Shown in pieces: positions 8,883 through 17,410 of a stretch of DNA of 64,000 nucleotides. The stretch covers positions 310,001 to 374,000 of the forward strand of contig CP064984.1 of NCBI GenBank assembly GCA_016699615.1. The letters run 5' to 3'. The position numbers were made by a program, and so were the translations under genes. The notes under the pieces were generated by a model that was not told where the DNA came from, made no database searches, and worked only from the letters and a program-made list of their open reading frames with translations. The DNA is from Sphingobacteriales bacterium (lineage in GTDB: Bacteria > Bacteroidota > Bacteroidia > Chitinophagales > JADIYW01). How positions within the stretch are numbered: position 1 is the first letter of the stretch; every line of letters starts with the position of its first letter.

Positions 8883-10061
8883 ATGACTAGTAAAAAAATA
8901 CAATTTTTATTCTTAATATTCATTTTCCAGTATGTAGCTCTTTTCGGACAACAAGATAGAATTTTTGAAGTACCAAAGTTAAGTAATCAAGCTCAAGTTA
9001 GCTTACTAACAATTGGCTTAGGTACTGAAACATATCAATTGTTTGGACATACTGCAATTAGAGTAAAAGACAATAAACTTGGTTGGGATTTTGTATACAA
9101 CTATGGAACTTTTGATTTCTCTGACCCAGATTTTTTAATAAAGTTCATCAAAGGAAAGTTATTATACTATGAATCTATTGATACGTATAGTGAATTTGTA
9201 CAAGGCTACAGAGAACAAAATCGTTCTATCCACGAGCAAGTTTTAGATTTAGATTCTATTCAAAAACAAAAAGCATTTGAGTTTTTAACTATTAATGCTA
9301 GAGACGAAAATAAATATTACAAATACGATTTCTTATTTGATAATTGCGCTACTCGACCAAGAGATATTTTACTAAAGGTAGTCTACAAGCAACAAGTAAA
9401 ATTTGAAGATGATGTTGATGATAAATCTACCTACAGAGCATTAATAGATAGACACAACACCAATGAATGGTTAGATTTTGGCATGGATTTATTGATTGGG
9501 TTACCAACAGACACAGAATCAGGATTTGGTAGAACATTTATTCCATATGAATTAATGCAATTGATTGATGGTGCAACATTAAATGGAAAGAAAATTGTAA
9601 AACAAACAAACGAAATCTTAGACACAGTACCAGAATATAAGAAAGTATCTTGGATAACACCAAGTTTGATTTTTTGGTTACTATTTATCATTTTACTTAT
9701 ACTAAGCACAAAAACACAGTTCAATTTAAAGCCAATTGGAATTATTTACTTTTCTATTTTAGGATTATTGGGTTGGTTGCTTATTTTTATGTGGTTTGGC
9801 ACTGACCATCTTTCTACAAAATGGAATTTAAATATTCTGTGGACAATGCCATTAAACTTACCATTAGCATTGTTACTCATCAAAAAAGAGAAATCTAAAT
9901 TTGTATTAAACTATATAAAATTTTATAGAATATTATTGATTTTATTGTTAGTTTTTTGGTTTATCAATCCACAACAATATCATATTGCAGTGTTGCCATT
10001 AATATTTATTGGAATATTATTAGCTTCAAAATTTATTCCAGTACCAATTCGTAAAACTTAG
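8883..10061 (+). CDS. DUF4105 (Lnb N-terminal-like) membrane protein
   Basis: The ATG at 8883 is preferred: it begins a clean signal sequence (SKKIQFLFLIFIFQYVALFG) and gives 392 residues, while the earlier TTG only adds a non-membrane tail. Residues about 30-230 carry the DUF4105 periplasmic domain, with GHTAIRV and the Cys-containing DNCATRPRD as the family's catalytic-looking His and Cys. The last 130 residues hold four or five hydrophobic segments. Related proteins include the N-terminal domain of a lacto-N-biosidase, and a cysteine hydrolase role is inferred. Its stop overlaps the aminotransferase stop by four bases, tail to tail. Confidence 0.82.
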   Translation: MTSKKIQFLFLIFIFQYVALFGQQDRIFEVPKLSNQAQVSLLTIGLGTETYQLFGHTAIRVKDNKLGWDFVYNYGTFDFSDPDFLIKFIKGKLLYYESIDTYSEFVQGYREQNRSIHEQVLDLDSIQKQKAFEFLTINARDENKYYKYDFLFDNCATRPRDILLKVVYKQQVKFEDDVDDKSTYRALIDRHNTNEWLDFGMDLLIGLPTDTESGFGRTFIPYELMQLIDGATLNGKKIVKQTNEILDTVPEYKKVSWITPSLIFWLLFIILLILSTKTQFNLKPIGIIYFSILGLLGWLLIFMWFGTDHLSTKWNLNILWTMPLNLPLALLLIKKEKSKFVLNYIKFYRILLILLLVFWFINPQQYHIAVLPLIFIGILLASKFIPVPIRKT

Positions 10062-11221
10062 AATATTTTTTTTATTCTTTGCAATGCTTCTGCTAAATCT
10101 TTTTCATTACTGCATAATGAAATACGCACATATCTTTTTCCATTGCTACCAAAAATAAATCCTGGTGTAATGAATACATCAGCATCGTGTAGTACTTTTT
10201 CAGTCAACTGTTCTACATCAGTAATTGAATCTGGAATTTTTGCCCAAACAAACATACCAACTTGATTTGTTTGATAAACACATGACATTGTATCTAAAAT
10301 TTGGTAAGCATAATATCTACGCATTTTATAAACATCATTTCTTTCAACATGCCATTCCATAGAATTGCTTAATGCTGTAATGGCTGCATGTTGTATAGGC
10401 AAATACATGCCACTATCTACATTAGATTTTACTTTTAATATAGTTTGAAGATATGCTTTATCACCAGCAATCATTCCTATTCTTGCTCCTGCTAAATTAT
10501 GTGACTTACTCAATGAATTTAATTCTATACACACATCTTTGGCACCTTTTGCATGAAAAATAGACATTGCCTGTTCATGATTTAATATCAAGCTGTATGG
10601 ATTATCATTACAAATTAGGAACTTATGTTTTTTAGCTTTTGCAATAATATGCTCGAATGCGGCTATATTTCCTTCTGCGCCTGTTGGCATATTTGGATAG
10701 TTAATCCACATTAATTTTATTTCATCTAAAATATTGTCAGAAATACTATCTAAGTCTGGCAACCAATTATTACTTTCATCTAAGTTGTAATAGATTGGTT
10801 CTGCATGCGCCAAATAAGTTGCAGATGTATACGTTGGATAGCCTGGATTTGGTACTAATACTTTATCTCCTGGATTTAGAAATGCGTGTGATATAAATGA
10901 AATACCTTCTTTTGAGCCTAATAATGGTAATAATTCATCATTAGTGTTAAAATCTACTTGATAAAAAGTTTTATAAAATTGTGCAAAGGCTTGTCTTAAT
11001 TCAGCTATTCCAATATAACTTTGGTAGCCATGGTTTTGAAATTGTTGCGCAGAATTTACCAACGCATCTATTGTTTCAGCTGATGGTGGCAAGTCTGGAT
11101 TTCCTATACCTAAATTAATAATTGGTTTACCTTCAGCTTTTAGTCTTGCAATTTCTTTCAACTTAGCCGAAAAGTAATATTCTTGTATGTGATTTAATTT
11201 GTTTGATTCTGGAATAATCAT
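10058..11221 (-). CDS. Class I/II aminotransferase (PLP-dependent)
   Basis: A 387-residue fold-type I aminotransferase. Visible features are NLGIGNPDLPP near residue 35, GSKEGISF near 106 (PLP phosphate), the asparagine of NYPNMPTGA near 175, and the PLP lysine in SLSKSHNLAGARIG near 236. It lies 13 bases downstream of the prephenate dehydratase gene in the same direction. That suggests it transaminates phenylpyruvate or a related keto acid, though the same subfamily also includes LL-diaminopimelate aminotransferases. Exact substrate uncertain. Confidence 0.85.
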   Translation of the reverse strand: MIIPESNKLNHIQEYYFSAKLKEIARLKAEGKPIINLGIGNPDLPPSAETIDALVNSAQQFQNHGYQSYIGIAELRQAFAQFYKTFYQVDFNTNDELLPLLGSKEGISFISHAFLNPGDKVLVPNPGYPTYTSATYLAHAEPIYYNLDESNNWLPDLDSISDNILDEIKLMWINYPNMPTGAEGNIAAFEHIIAKAKKHKFLICNDNPYSLILNHEQAMSIFHAKGAKDVCIELNSLSKSHNLAGARIGMIAGDKAYLQTILKVKSNVDSGMYLPIQHAAITALSNSMEWHVERNDVYKMRRYYAYQILDTMSCVYQTNQVGMFVWAKIPDSITDVEQLTEKVLHDADVFITPGFIFGSNGKRYVRISLCSNEKDLAEALQRIKKIF

Positions 11222-11234
11222 TAATAGTAGTATT

Positions 11235-12068
11235 TTATATTTGTATCTTTTCTGCTTGTTGATATACGCCCAACACTTTTAATGCTGAACAATATTTTTC
11301 AATTTCTGCAATCATTTTTAGATAAACATCGTAATCATCAAACTCTAAATCAGCGTACATATAATATTGCCATTCTTCGCCAATAATAGGTAATGACTGA
11401 ATTTTAGTTAGGTTGATATTGTGTGTTCCAATTAATGTCAAAATTTTTGCCAAGCTGCCTGGTTCATGGTAAGCTCTGAAAGAAATTGATGATTTGTTTT
11501 TGATACTATCAGCATTATTTTTTGATGGAGACAATACTAAAAATCTTGTGAAGTTTCTTTTATGGTCGTGTATATCTTCTGCTAAAATATTTAGTCCAAA
11601 AATTTCTGCTGCTCTTTTACTTGCCACAGCACCTCTTCCAGATATTTCATCATTTGATATTTCTTCAGCACTTAAAGCTGTATCCGCAGATTCTACAAGC
11701 TGAATATCTGGATATTTTCTAAAAAAATTTCTGCATTGTAATAATGCAATAGGATGCGAATGCACTTCATCTAAATCGTCAATAGATTGATTGTGCAACG
11801 CCATCAAATTCATTTCTATTCTTAAAAAAACCTCTCCTATAATTGTCAAATCAGATTCTCGAAGCATTGCATAGTTGGGCAACAAAGAACCAGCTAATGA
11901 ATTTTCGATAGCGCAAACAGCAAAATCTGCTTGTTTTTGTTGCATTACTGAGAATAATTTTGAGAATGATTCACATTGTATGGTTTCAATATCTTCTCCA
12001 AAAAATTTCACAGCAGCAATTTCATGGAAAGATGCACGAAAACCTTGTATGGCAATTTTTTTATTCAT
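11235..12068 (-). CDS. pheA: Prephenate dehydratase with ACT domain
   Basis: A 277-residue monofunctional prephenate dehydratase that makes phenylpyruvate for phenylalanine synthesis. The catalytic part covers residues 1-185, with FRASFHEIAAVKFF at the start, AICAIENSLAGSL-type sequence near 52, and TRFLVL near 168. A C-terminal ACT domain follows from about 195 (ISFRAYHEPGSLAKIL), where phenylalanine feedback binding is expected, including the ESLP-like segment IQSLPI. No chorismate mutase domain is fused. It is the first gene of a two-gene operon with the aminotransferase. Confidence 0.92.
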   Translation of the reverse strand: MNKKIAIQGFRASFHEIAAVKFFGEDIETIQCESFSKLFSVMQQKQADFAVCAIENSLAGSLLPNYAMLRESDLTIIGEVFLRIEMNLMALHNQSIDDLDEVHSHPIALLQCRNFFRKYPDIQLVESADTALSAEEISNDEISGRGAVASKRAAEIFGLNILAEDIHDHKRNFTRFLVLSPSKNNADSIKNKSSISFRAYHEPGSLAKILTLIGTHNINLTKIQSLPIIGEEWQYYMYADLEFDDYDVYLKMIAEIEKYCSALKVLGVYQQAEKIQI

Positions 12069-12079
12069 AAACCGAAACG

Positions 12080-12087
12080 CAAAAATA
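12080..12087 (-). promoter_or_regulatory. Putative -7 box for pheA operon
   Basis: The minus strand reads TATTTTTG, 11 bases upstream of the pheA ATG at 12068, implying a very short leader. No clear TTG is seen at -33. Confidence 0.4.
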
Positions 12088-12236
12088 CGAATTTATTTCT
12101 TATTTATGGGACAGAGCAGGTTGTTCTATTTAAACAAAATATCAAATGATAAACAAGTTCAGATTACAAACAATTCGTAAAAATAAAATTTGATGAAAAA
12201 TATTTATCCTACTAAAATATATTCTTCTGATTTTAC

Positions 12237-12244
12237 TAACTTTG
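12237..12244 (+). promoter_or_regulatory. Putative -7 box for cbpA-cbpM
   Basis: TAACTTTG fits TAnnTTTG and lies 18 bases before the ATG at 12263. No convincing -33 element is seen in the AT-rich sequence upstream. Confidence 0.4.
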
Positions 12245-12262
12245 ACTAAAAAAATAGTACAA

Positions 12263-13213
12263 ATGGCTTTTGTAGATTATTATAAAATATTAGGTGTAAA
12301 TAAAACGGCATCGCAAGATGAAATAAAGAAAGCATATAGAAAATTAGCAAGAACCTATCATCCTGATTTGAATCCAAATGATAAAAATGCTGAAATAAAA
12401 TTTAAAGAAGTAAATGAAGCAAATGAAGTACTAAGCAATGCTGAAAATAGAGCTAAGTATGACAAATATGGCGAACATTGGCAACATGGCGAAGAATACG
12501 AAAAAGCTCAACAACAACAAAGAGCATACCAAAATAGTCAAAACTATGGTGGCTATAATAATGGTAATTTTGGCGGTGGATTTGATGACAGTAGCTTTAG
12601 TGGAAATTTTGATGGCAATGAAGATTATTCTGATTTTTTTCAAAATATGTTTGGTGGCGCTGCTGGTGGCTATGGCAGAAATTATCGTGGTGGTGCATCT
12701 GGAAAATTTAAAGGCAATGACATTAAAGCTGAGATGAATATTAGCTTACAAGATGCCTATACAACACATCAAAAAACATTTGAAATAAATGGAAAATCTG
12801 TTCGTATCACCATACATGCAGGTGCTTATGATGGGCAACAAATTAAATTGAAAGGTTATGGCAATGCTGGTGCCAATGGTGGTCCAAATGGCGATTTATA
12901 CATTACATTCAACATTACTCCAGATAATATATTTACAAGAAAAGGCGATGACTTATATATGAATCACTCAATTGATTTGTACACAGCAATTTTAGGTGGC
13001 GAAACTTTAATAAAAACAATGAGTGGAGACATAAAATTAAAAGTAAAACCAGAAATGCAAAATGGAACTGTGGTAAGACTAAAAGGTAAAGGTTTTCCAG
13101 TTTACAAAAAAGATGGACAATTTGGCGATTTGTACCTTACTTATCAAGTATTGCTACCTACAAACTTAGATGAAAAACAAAAAAATCTTTTCGAACAACT
13201 AAAAAATTCATGA
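12263..13213 (+). CDS. cbpA: DnaJ-type co-chaperone CbpA
   Basis: The ATG at 12263 ([12 protein letters not shown]) is chosen because the J-domain begins there; the TTG seven codons earlier overlaps the promoter box. The product has 316 residues. The J-domain with the HPD tripeptide (TYHPDLNP) covers residues 4-70, followed by a Gly/Asn-rich linker (about 85-145) and the two C-terminal substrate-binding beta domains (about 160-310). There is no zinc-binding Cys region, so it is CbpA-like rather than DnaJ proper. It stimulates DnaK and holds unfolded protein. The next gene, a CbpM-like modulator, overlaps it by four bases. Confidence 0.93.
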   Translation: MAFVDYYKILGVNKTASQDEIKKAYRKLARTYHPDLNPNDKNAEIKFKEVNEANEVLSNAENRAKYDKYGEHWQHGEEYEKAQQQQRAYQNSQNYGGYNNGNFGGGFDDSSFSGNFDGNEDYSDFFQNMFGGAAGGYGRNYRGGASGKFKGNDIKAEMNISLQDAYTTHQKTFEINGKSVRITIHAGAYDGQQIKLKGYGNAGANGGPNGDLYITFNITPDNIFTRKGDDLYMNHSIDLYTAILGGETLIKTMSGDIKLKVKPEMQNGTVVRLKGKGFPVYKKDGQFGDLYLTYQVLLPTNLDEKQKNLFEQLKNS

Positions 13214-13518
13214 TTATGACAGAAAGAATATCATGCGAAGAAATAATAAGCATCTACAACATTGAAATTACATTTATCAATGCATTAGAAGACTCAGGAC
13301 TAATTCATCCAGAAATTGAAGATGAGATAAAATATATTTTACACGATGAACTCACAGATTTGGAGCGTTTCGTGAATTGGCACTATGAAATGGAAGTAAA
13401 TATGCCAGGAATTGAAGTAATACATAGATTAATTACTCAAATAGAAACACTACAACAAGAAAACAGACGCTTATTAAAACAAACAGAAATTAGCTTAAAT
13501 GAATTTATTGATATGTAA
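13210..13518 (+). CDS. cbpM: Chaperone modulator CbpM
   Basis: A 102-residue protein of the CbpM/MerR-like family: an N-terminal helical head ([25 protein letters not shown]), a conserved central helix with [12 protein letters not shown], and a C-terminal coiled coil ([12 protein letters not shown]). In E. coli, CbpM binds the J-domain of CbpA and blocks its action on DnaK. The ATGA overlap with cbpA indicates translational coupling. Translation may start at 13210 or at the ATG two codons later. Confidence 0.88.
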   Translation: MIMTERISCEEIISIYNIEITFINALEDSGLIHPEIEDEIKYILHDELTDLERFVNWHYEMEVNMPGIEVIHRLITQIETLQQENRRLLKQTEISLNEFIDM

Positions 13519-13617
13519 ATAAGTTCAGACTAACAAAACATATTATATGTAAAAAATTTTGTTTCCTCTTTTTTATATAAGAATAAATTATTATATTTAA
13601 TTTATAAAACTAAAATT

Positions 13618-14712
13618 ATGAGCAAAACAAAGAAACAACAGACAGCAAAAAAGCCATCAACAAAAAAAAGTGTAAATGAAGCTTCAATTAATTATTGTGG
13701 TATTCCAATTGCAACACCCAGAACATTTGATAGCACTGTAAACGCTGAAAGAGCATCATTTATAATTGCAAATGACAAGTATTGGGCAAATGGAACTGAC
13801 CTGAAATTCTACTTTATGGGCGGTACTAATTTACAAAAAGAAACTGTACGCAAAGCTTTTAAAAGATGGAAGAATGTAGGCATTGGCATAACATTTACTG
13901 AAGTGGATATCGCAGAAACATCGCATATTAGAATTTCATTTGATCCAAATGACAGCAATGGTACTTGGTGGTCTTATGTTGGTAGAGATATCTTAGACAT
14001 AAGATTACAAGAAAAAACCATGAACCTTGGTGGCAATTTCAATTCAGACTATGCATACACAGCAACACTTCATGAAATTGGACATACGTTGGGTCTAAAA
14101 CACGAACATCAAAATCCGAATTCTGGCATTGAATGGGACAAAGACAAAGTATATAGTTATTTTCAGACATCAAATGGATGGAATACAAGCAAAGTTGACA
14201 GTAATATATTAAACAAAATTAATAATGTAACTGGTAGCGCTTGGGATAAATTATCCATTATGCATTATTCTTTCCCAAGTGGATTAATTCTAAAACCAAG
14301 TGAATTAAATAAAACTGGCATTTCTATCAATTGGGATTTATCACCGAACGATATTAAGTGGGTTAAAAGCACATATCCTGGAAAAAATATAGAAGTACTC
14401 AAAGATATTGCATCGTATAAACCTGAATTTGTAACAGCACCAGCAGGAAGTCAAGATACATTTGTATTTAAACCTGAGTACAGTTCTAAATACCAGATTA
14501 TGACACATGGTAACATGGATAGTGTAGTGGTAGTCTTCCAAGAAGTAGGCAATGGCGTAGAATATCTTTCTGGCGATGACAATAGTGGTACACCAAATGG
14601 CTCTACGATAGAATTAAGATTATTAAAAGGTGTTACCTATAGAATTGCTGTGAGAGTAATGTTTAGAGAAAGAACAGACAATACAATTCTTTTAGTTATT
14701 CCAACTTCATAA
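13618..14712 (+). CDS. Astacin-like (M12A) zinc metalloprotease without signal peptide
   Basis: 364 residues. The zinc site HEIGHTLGLKHEHQ (HExxHxxGxxH plus Glu) lies near residues 153-166. The Met-turn SIMHYSF follows about 60 residues later, the arrangement of the astacin/metzincin clan. The C-terminal 95 residues form a beta-rich domain resembling PPC pre-peptidase domains. The N-terminus is lysine-rich (SKTKKQQTAKKPSTKK) and has no hydrophobic stretch, so normal Sec export is not predicted; it is either cytosolic or exported another way. The gene is monocistronic between cbpM and the flotillin pair. Substrate unknown. Confidence 0.88.
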   Translation: MSKTKKQQTAKKPSTKKSVNEASINYCGIPIATPRTFDSTVNAERASFIIANDKYWANGTDLKFYFMGGTNLQKETVRKAFKRWKNVGIGITFTEVDIAETSHIRISFDPNDSNGTWWSYVGRDILDIRLQEKTMNLGGNFNSDYAYTATLHEIGHTLGLKHEHQNPNSGIEWDKDKVYSYFQTSNGWNTSKVDSNILNKINNVTGSAWDKLSIMHYSFPSGLILKPSELNKTGISINWDLSPNDIKWVKSTYPGKNIEVLKDIASYKPEFVTAPAGSQDTFVFKPEYSSKYQIMTHGNMDSVVVVFQEVGNGVEYLSGDDNSGTPNGSTIELRLLKGVTYRIAVRVMFRERTDNTILLVIPTS

Positions 14713-14758
14713 AGACAAAGAAGATATTTAGATTTTTTGATATAGCTGTATTTCTTTT

Positions 14759-14784
14759 AGATACAGTCAGGTAAAACTGTATCT
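14759..14784 (+). other. Hairpin after the metalloprotease gene
   Basis: AGATACAGT and ACTGTATCT form a perfect 9-bp stem with an 8-base loop, 46 bases past the stop codon. It could end transcription, but it is followed by A residues rather than T, so a classical terminator is not supported. A third half-copy (ATACAGTC) follows at about 14799. Confidence 0.4.
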
Positions 14785-14874
14785 GAAAAATGATAGAATA
14801 CAGTCAAATATTTTAATTAATAATTGTATATTTAAAGCAAGAAATATATAAACTACTAATCATAAATTTAGATC

Positions 14875-15441
14875 ATGGAAATATTTGAAAGCTTAGATGC
14901 ACTACTCAAAACATTTTGGTTCATTGCCATTCCTTCAAGTTTAATTTTTATCATACAATCTATCATGACTTTTGTTGGCGCTGATGCTGGTGATGGTCTA
15001 CATGCAGACTTTGATGGCAATTTGAGTGATGACCACGGTCCTTTTCAACTTTTCTCCTTAAGAAATTTAATCAACTTTTTATTAGGATTTAGTTGGACAG
15101 GAATTTCATTTTATACAACAATTACAAACAAAACATTGTTGATACTTTTGGCAACTGTAGTAGGAATATTATTTGTCTTTTTATTTTTCATCATCATTAG
15201 GCAAGTACAAAAACTAGCTGAAGACAATTCTTTTAAAATTGAAAACACACTTCATAAAACAGCAGAAGTTTACCTAACAATTCCTGAAAACAAAACAGGA
15301 AAAGGGAAAATAATGATAAGTGTTAATGGTGCTTTCCACGAATTAGAAGCCATGACAGAGAAAGACAGCATACCATCTGGTAGTGTAATAAAAGTAATAA
15401 AAATAGAAAACAACAATATATTAATCGTAGAAAAAATTTAA
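14875..15441 (+). CDS. NfeD-like membrane protein of flotillin operon
   Basis: 188 residues. There are three hydrophobic segments, near 12-34, 63-80 and 88-112, and a C-terminal soluble domain of about 70 residues (KTAEVYLTIPENKTGKGKI to NNILIVEKI) with an OB-fold pattern. This is the arrangement of NfeD/YqiJ-type proteins that pair with flotillins. The flotillin gene follows after nine bases. An Asp/Gly-rich loop lies between the first two membrane segments (GADAGDGLHADFDG). The pair is expected to organise ordered membrane domains. Confidence 0.78.
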   Translation: MEIFESLDALLKTFWFIAIPSSLIFIIQSIMTFVGADAGDGLHADFDGNLSDDHGPFQLFSLRNLINFLLGFSWTGISFYTTITNKTLLILLATVVGILFVFLFFIIIRQVQKLAEDNSFKIENTLHKTAEVYLTIPENKTGKGKIMISVNGAFHELEAMTEKDSIPSGSVIKVIKIENNNILIVEKI

Positions 15442-15450
15442 TTAAAAATC

Positions 15451-16971
15451 ATGACACCAATCATTATTATCGTAGTAACAGCAGTCGTACTTTTTGTAAC
15501 CATTTCAGCATTAGTAGCAAGATACAAACGTTGTCCATCAGACAAAATATTAGTCATTTATGGTAGAACTGGTGGTTCATCTGCAAAATGTATACATGGT
15601 GGTGGTGCATTTGTGTGGCCAGTTATTCAAGATTATGCTTTTTTAGATTTAAAACCATTATCTATAGAAGCCAACCTTACAAACGCATTGAGTAGACAAA
15701 ATATTAGAGTAGATGTACCATGTCGTTTCACGATTGCAATTTCTACAGAATCTGATAGTATGAATACTGCAGCAGAAAGACTATTGGGCTTGTCCTCAGA
15801 ACAAATACAAGAACTAGCAAAAGATATACTATTTGGTCAATTGCGTTTGGTGATTGCCACCATGACGATTGAAGAAATCAACTCAGACAGAGATAAATTC
15901 TTAGACAACATCTCAAAAAATGTAGATAGTGAGTTGAAAAAAATTGGGTTAAAACTCATCAACGTAAACGTTACAGACATCAAAGATGAGTCTGGCTATA
16001 TTGAAGCATTAGGTAAAGAAGCTGCAGCAAAAGCAATTAATGAAGCAAAAATAAGTGTTGCAGAACAAGAGAAAATTGGAGAAACAGGAAAGGCATTAGC
16101 AGATAGAGAAAAAGACACACAAATTGCAGAAACACATAGAGATAGGGATGTGAAAATTGCCATCACCCAAAAAGACAAAGAAATAAGCATTGCAACTGCC
16201 ATGAAAGATGAAACAATTGGTAAAGCAGAAGCACAAAGAGATACAAGAGTTAAAACATCAGAAGCCAATGCAATAGCTATAAAAGGAGAAAACGAAGCCA
16301 AAATTGCCATTGCACAATCTGAGGCAATACGTCGTGAAAAAGAAGCAGAAGCGCTAAGAATAGCCTTAGCATCTGAAAAGGTACAACAAGCAAAAGCCTT
16401 AGAAGAATCATACGTTGCAGAACAAAAAGCAGAGTTAGCACGTTCAGAAAGAGAACGTTCTACACAAATAGCCAATATTGTAATACCAGCAGAAATTGCA
16501 AAACAAAGAGCCATTATTGAAGCACAAGCATTTGCAGAAACCATAAGAGAAAATGCAAAAGGTGAAGCAGATGCTATTTATGCTAAAATGGAAGCTGAAG
16601 CAAAAGGTTTATTTGAAATTTTGACAAAACAAGCTGAAGGTTATAAAGAAGTGGTAGCAGCAGCTGGTGGCGATCCAAACAAAGCATTCCAATTACTATT
16701 GATTGAAAAGCTACCAGAACTTGTAAGAACGCAAGTTGAAGCCGTTAAAAATATTAAGATTGATAAAATTACGGTTTGGGATTCTGGCAATGGACAAAGC
16801 GAAAACGGCAACTCTTCTACTGCAAACTTTGTTTCTGGAATGATGAAAACTGTGCCTCCACTAAATGATTTATTTAATATGGCTGGACTAAATTTGCCAA
16901 GCTACCTGAAAGGCGCAGAAGAGCAAGTAAAAGACAACACCGACAAGAAAGACAATACTGCTGATAGTTAA
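15451..16971 (+). CDS. Flotillin family protein (SPFH domain)
   Basis: A 506-residue YqiK/FloT-like protein. A single N-terminal membrane segment (IIIIVVTAVVLFVTISALVA) is followed by an SPFH/PHB domain to about residue 190 and a long alanine/glutamate-rich coiled coil of about 200 residues with repeated KxxE/EAxA patterns (AEAQRD, AEALRIALASEK). A short C-terminal tail ends in charged residues. Flotillins scaffold membrane microdomains. The long antisense open frame inside it at 15996-16544 is a shadow of the repetitive Ala/Glu codons. It forms an operon with the NfeD-like gene. Confidence 0.92.
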   Translation: MTPIIIIVVTAVVLFVTISALVARYKRCPSDKILVIYGRTGGSSAKCIHGGGAFVWPVIQDYAFLDLKPLSIEANLTNALSRQNIRVDVPCRFTIAISTESDSMNTAAERLLGLSSEQIQELAKDILFGQLRLVIATMTIEEINSDRDKFLDNISKNVDSELKKIGLKLINVNVTDIKDESGYIEALGKEAAAKAINEAKISVAEQEKIGETGKALADREKDTQIAETHRDRDVKIAITQKDKEISIATAMKDETIGKAEAQRDTRVKTSEANAIAIKGENEAKIAIAQSEAIRREKEAEALRIALASEKVQQAKALEESYVAEQKAELARSERERSTQIANIVIPAEIAKQRAIIEAQAFAETIRENAKGEADAIYAKMEAEAKGLFEILTKQAEGYKEVVAAAGGDPNKAFQLLLIEKLPELVRTQVEAVKNIKIDKITVWDSGNGQSENGNSSTANFVSGMMKTVPPLNDLFNMAGLNLPSYLKGAEEQVKDNTDKKDNTADS

Positions 16972-17025
16972 CAGCAATAGATTACTTTAGCTGTAATTTT
17001 GCTTTTTTCTTGATAACATTATTTG

Positions 17026-17383
17026 TTGGAAATTGCCTTGGAAAAGGCAATTTCCAAAATCTAAGTAATAATGAGATTACCACTTTCGTGGTAATGACAG
17101 TAAAGCTATTTCTTCTTGATGAAAAAGTGTATTTACTTTCTTTGTCTTGATACAAGAGTGTTACATTTACTTTTTTTCTTGATAAAATATGTGCATTTAC
17201 TTTCTTTGTCTTGATACAAAGAAAGTAACAAAGAAAAATCAAGGCTTACGAAAAATTACGCTAAAAATATTCGTCTTCGCTAAAAGTTTTTAAACTTGTT
17301 CTGCTTCTTCTAAGCAGAACTTCAAACACCAAAACTTTCTTTACGCTCGACGTTTATTTTCTTAACGCTATTTTTATGATGCC
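17026..17383. repeat. Structured intergenic repeat, copy 1 (right of flotillin)
   Basis: This fills most of the 439-base gap 16972-17410 and holds no supported gene. It begins with a perfect 14-bp stem (17026-17039 with 17044-17057, loop ggaa). A second 8-bp hairpin follows at 17076-17095 (ATTACCAC and GTGGTAAT), and a 12-bp hairpin at 17197-17228 (TTACTTTCTTTG and CAAAGAAAGTAA). The sequence from about 17066 to 17383 is repeated, nearly identical and in the same orientation, at 21661-21915, except for an internal extra stretch here that duplicates the hairpin's left arm. It looks like the REP-type palindromes common in Bacteroidota. Confidence 0.82.
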
Positions 17384-17410
17384 GATTTTTATTTTTTATC
17401 AGTAGTATGT

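Noticed and set aside
15996..16544. 182-codon open frame antisense to flotillin
   Set aside because: Alanine/serine-rich product caused by Ala/Glu codons of the coiled coil; no start context or family.
16982..17242. 86-codon open frame in the repeat region
   Set aside because: It lies wholly in hairpin-rich repeat sequence that recurs at another locus with frame-breaking changes.
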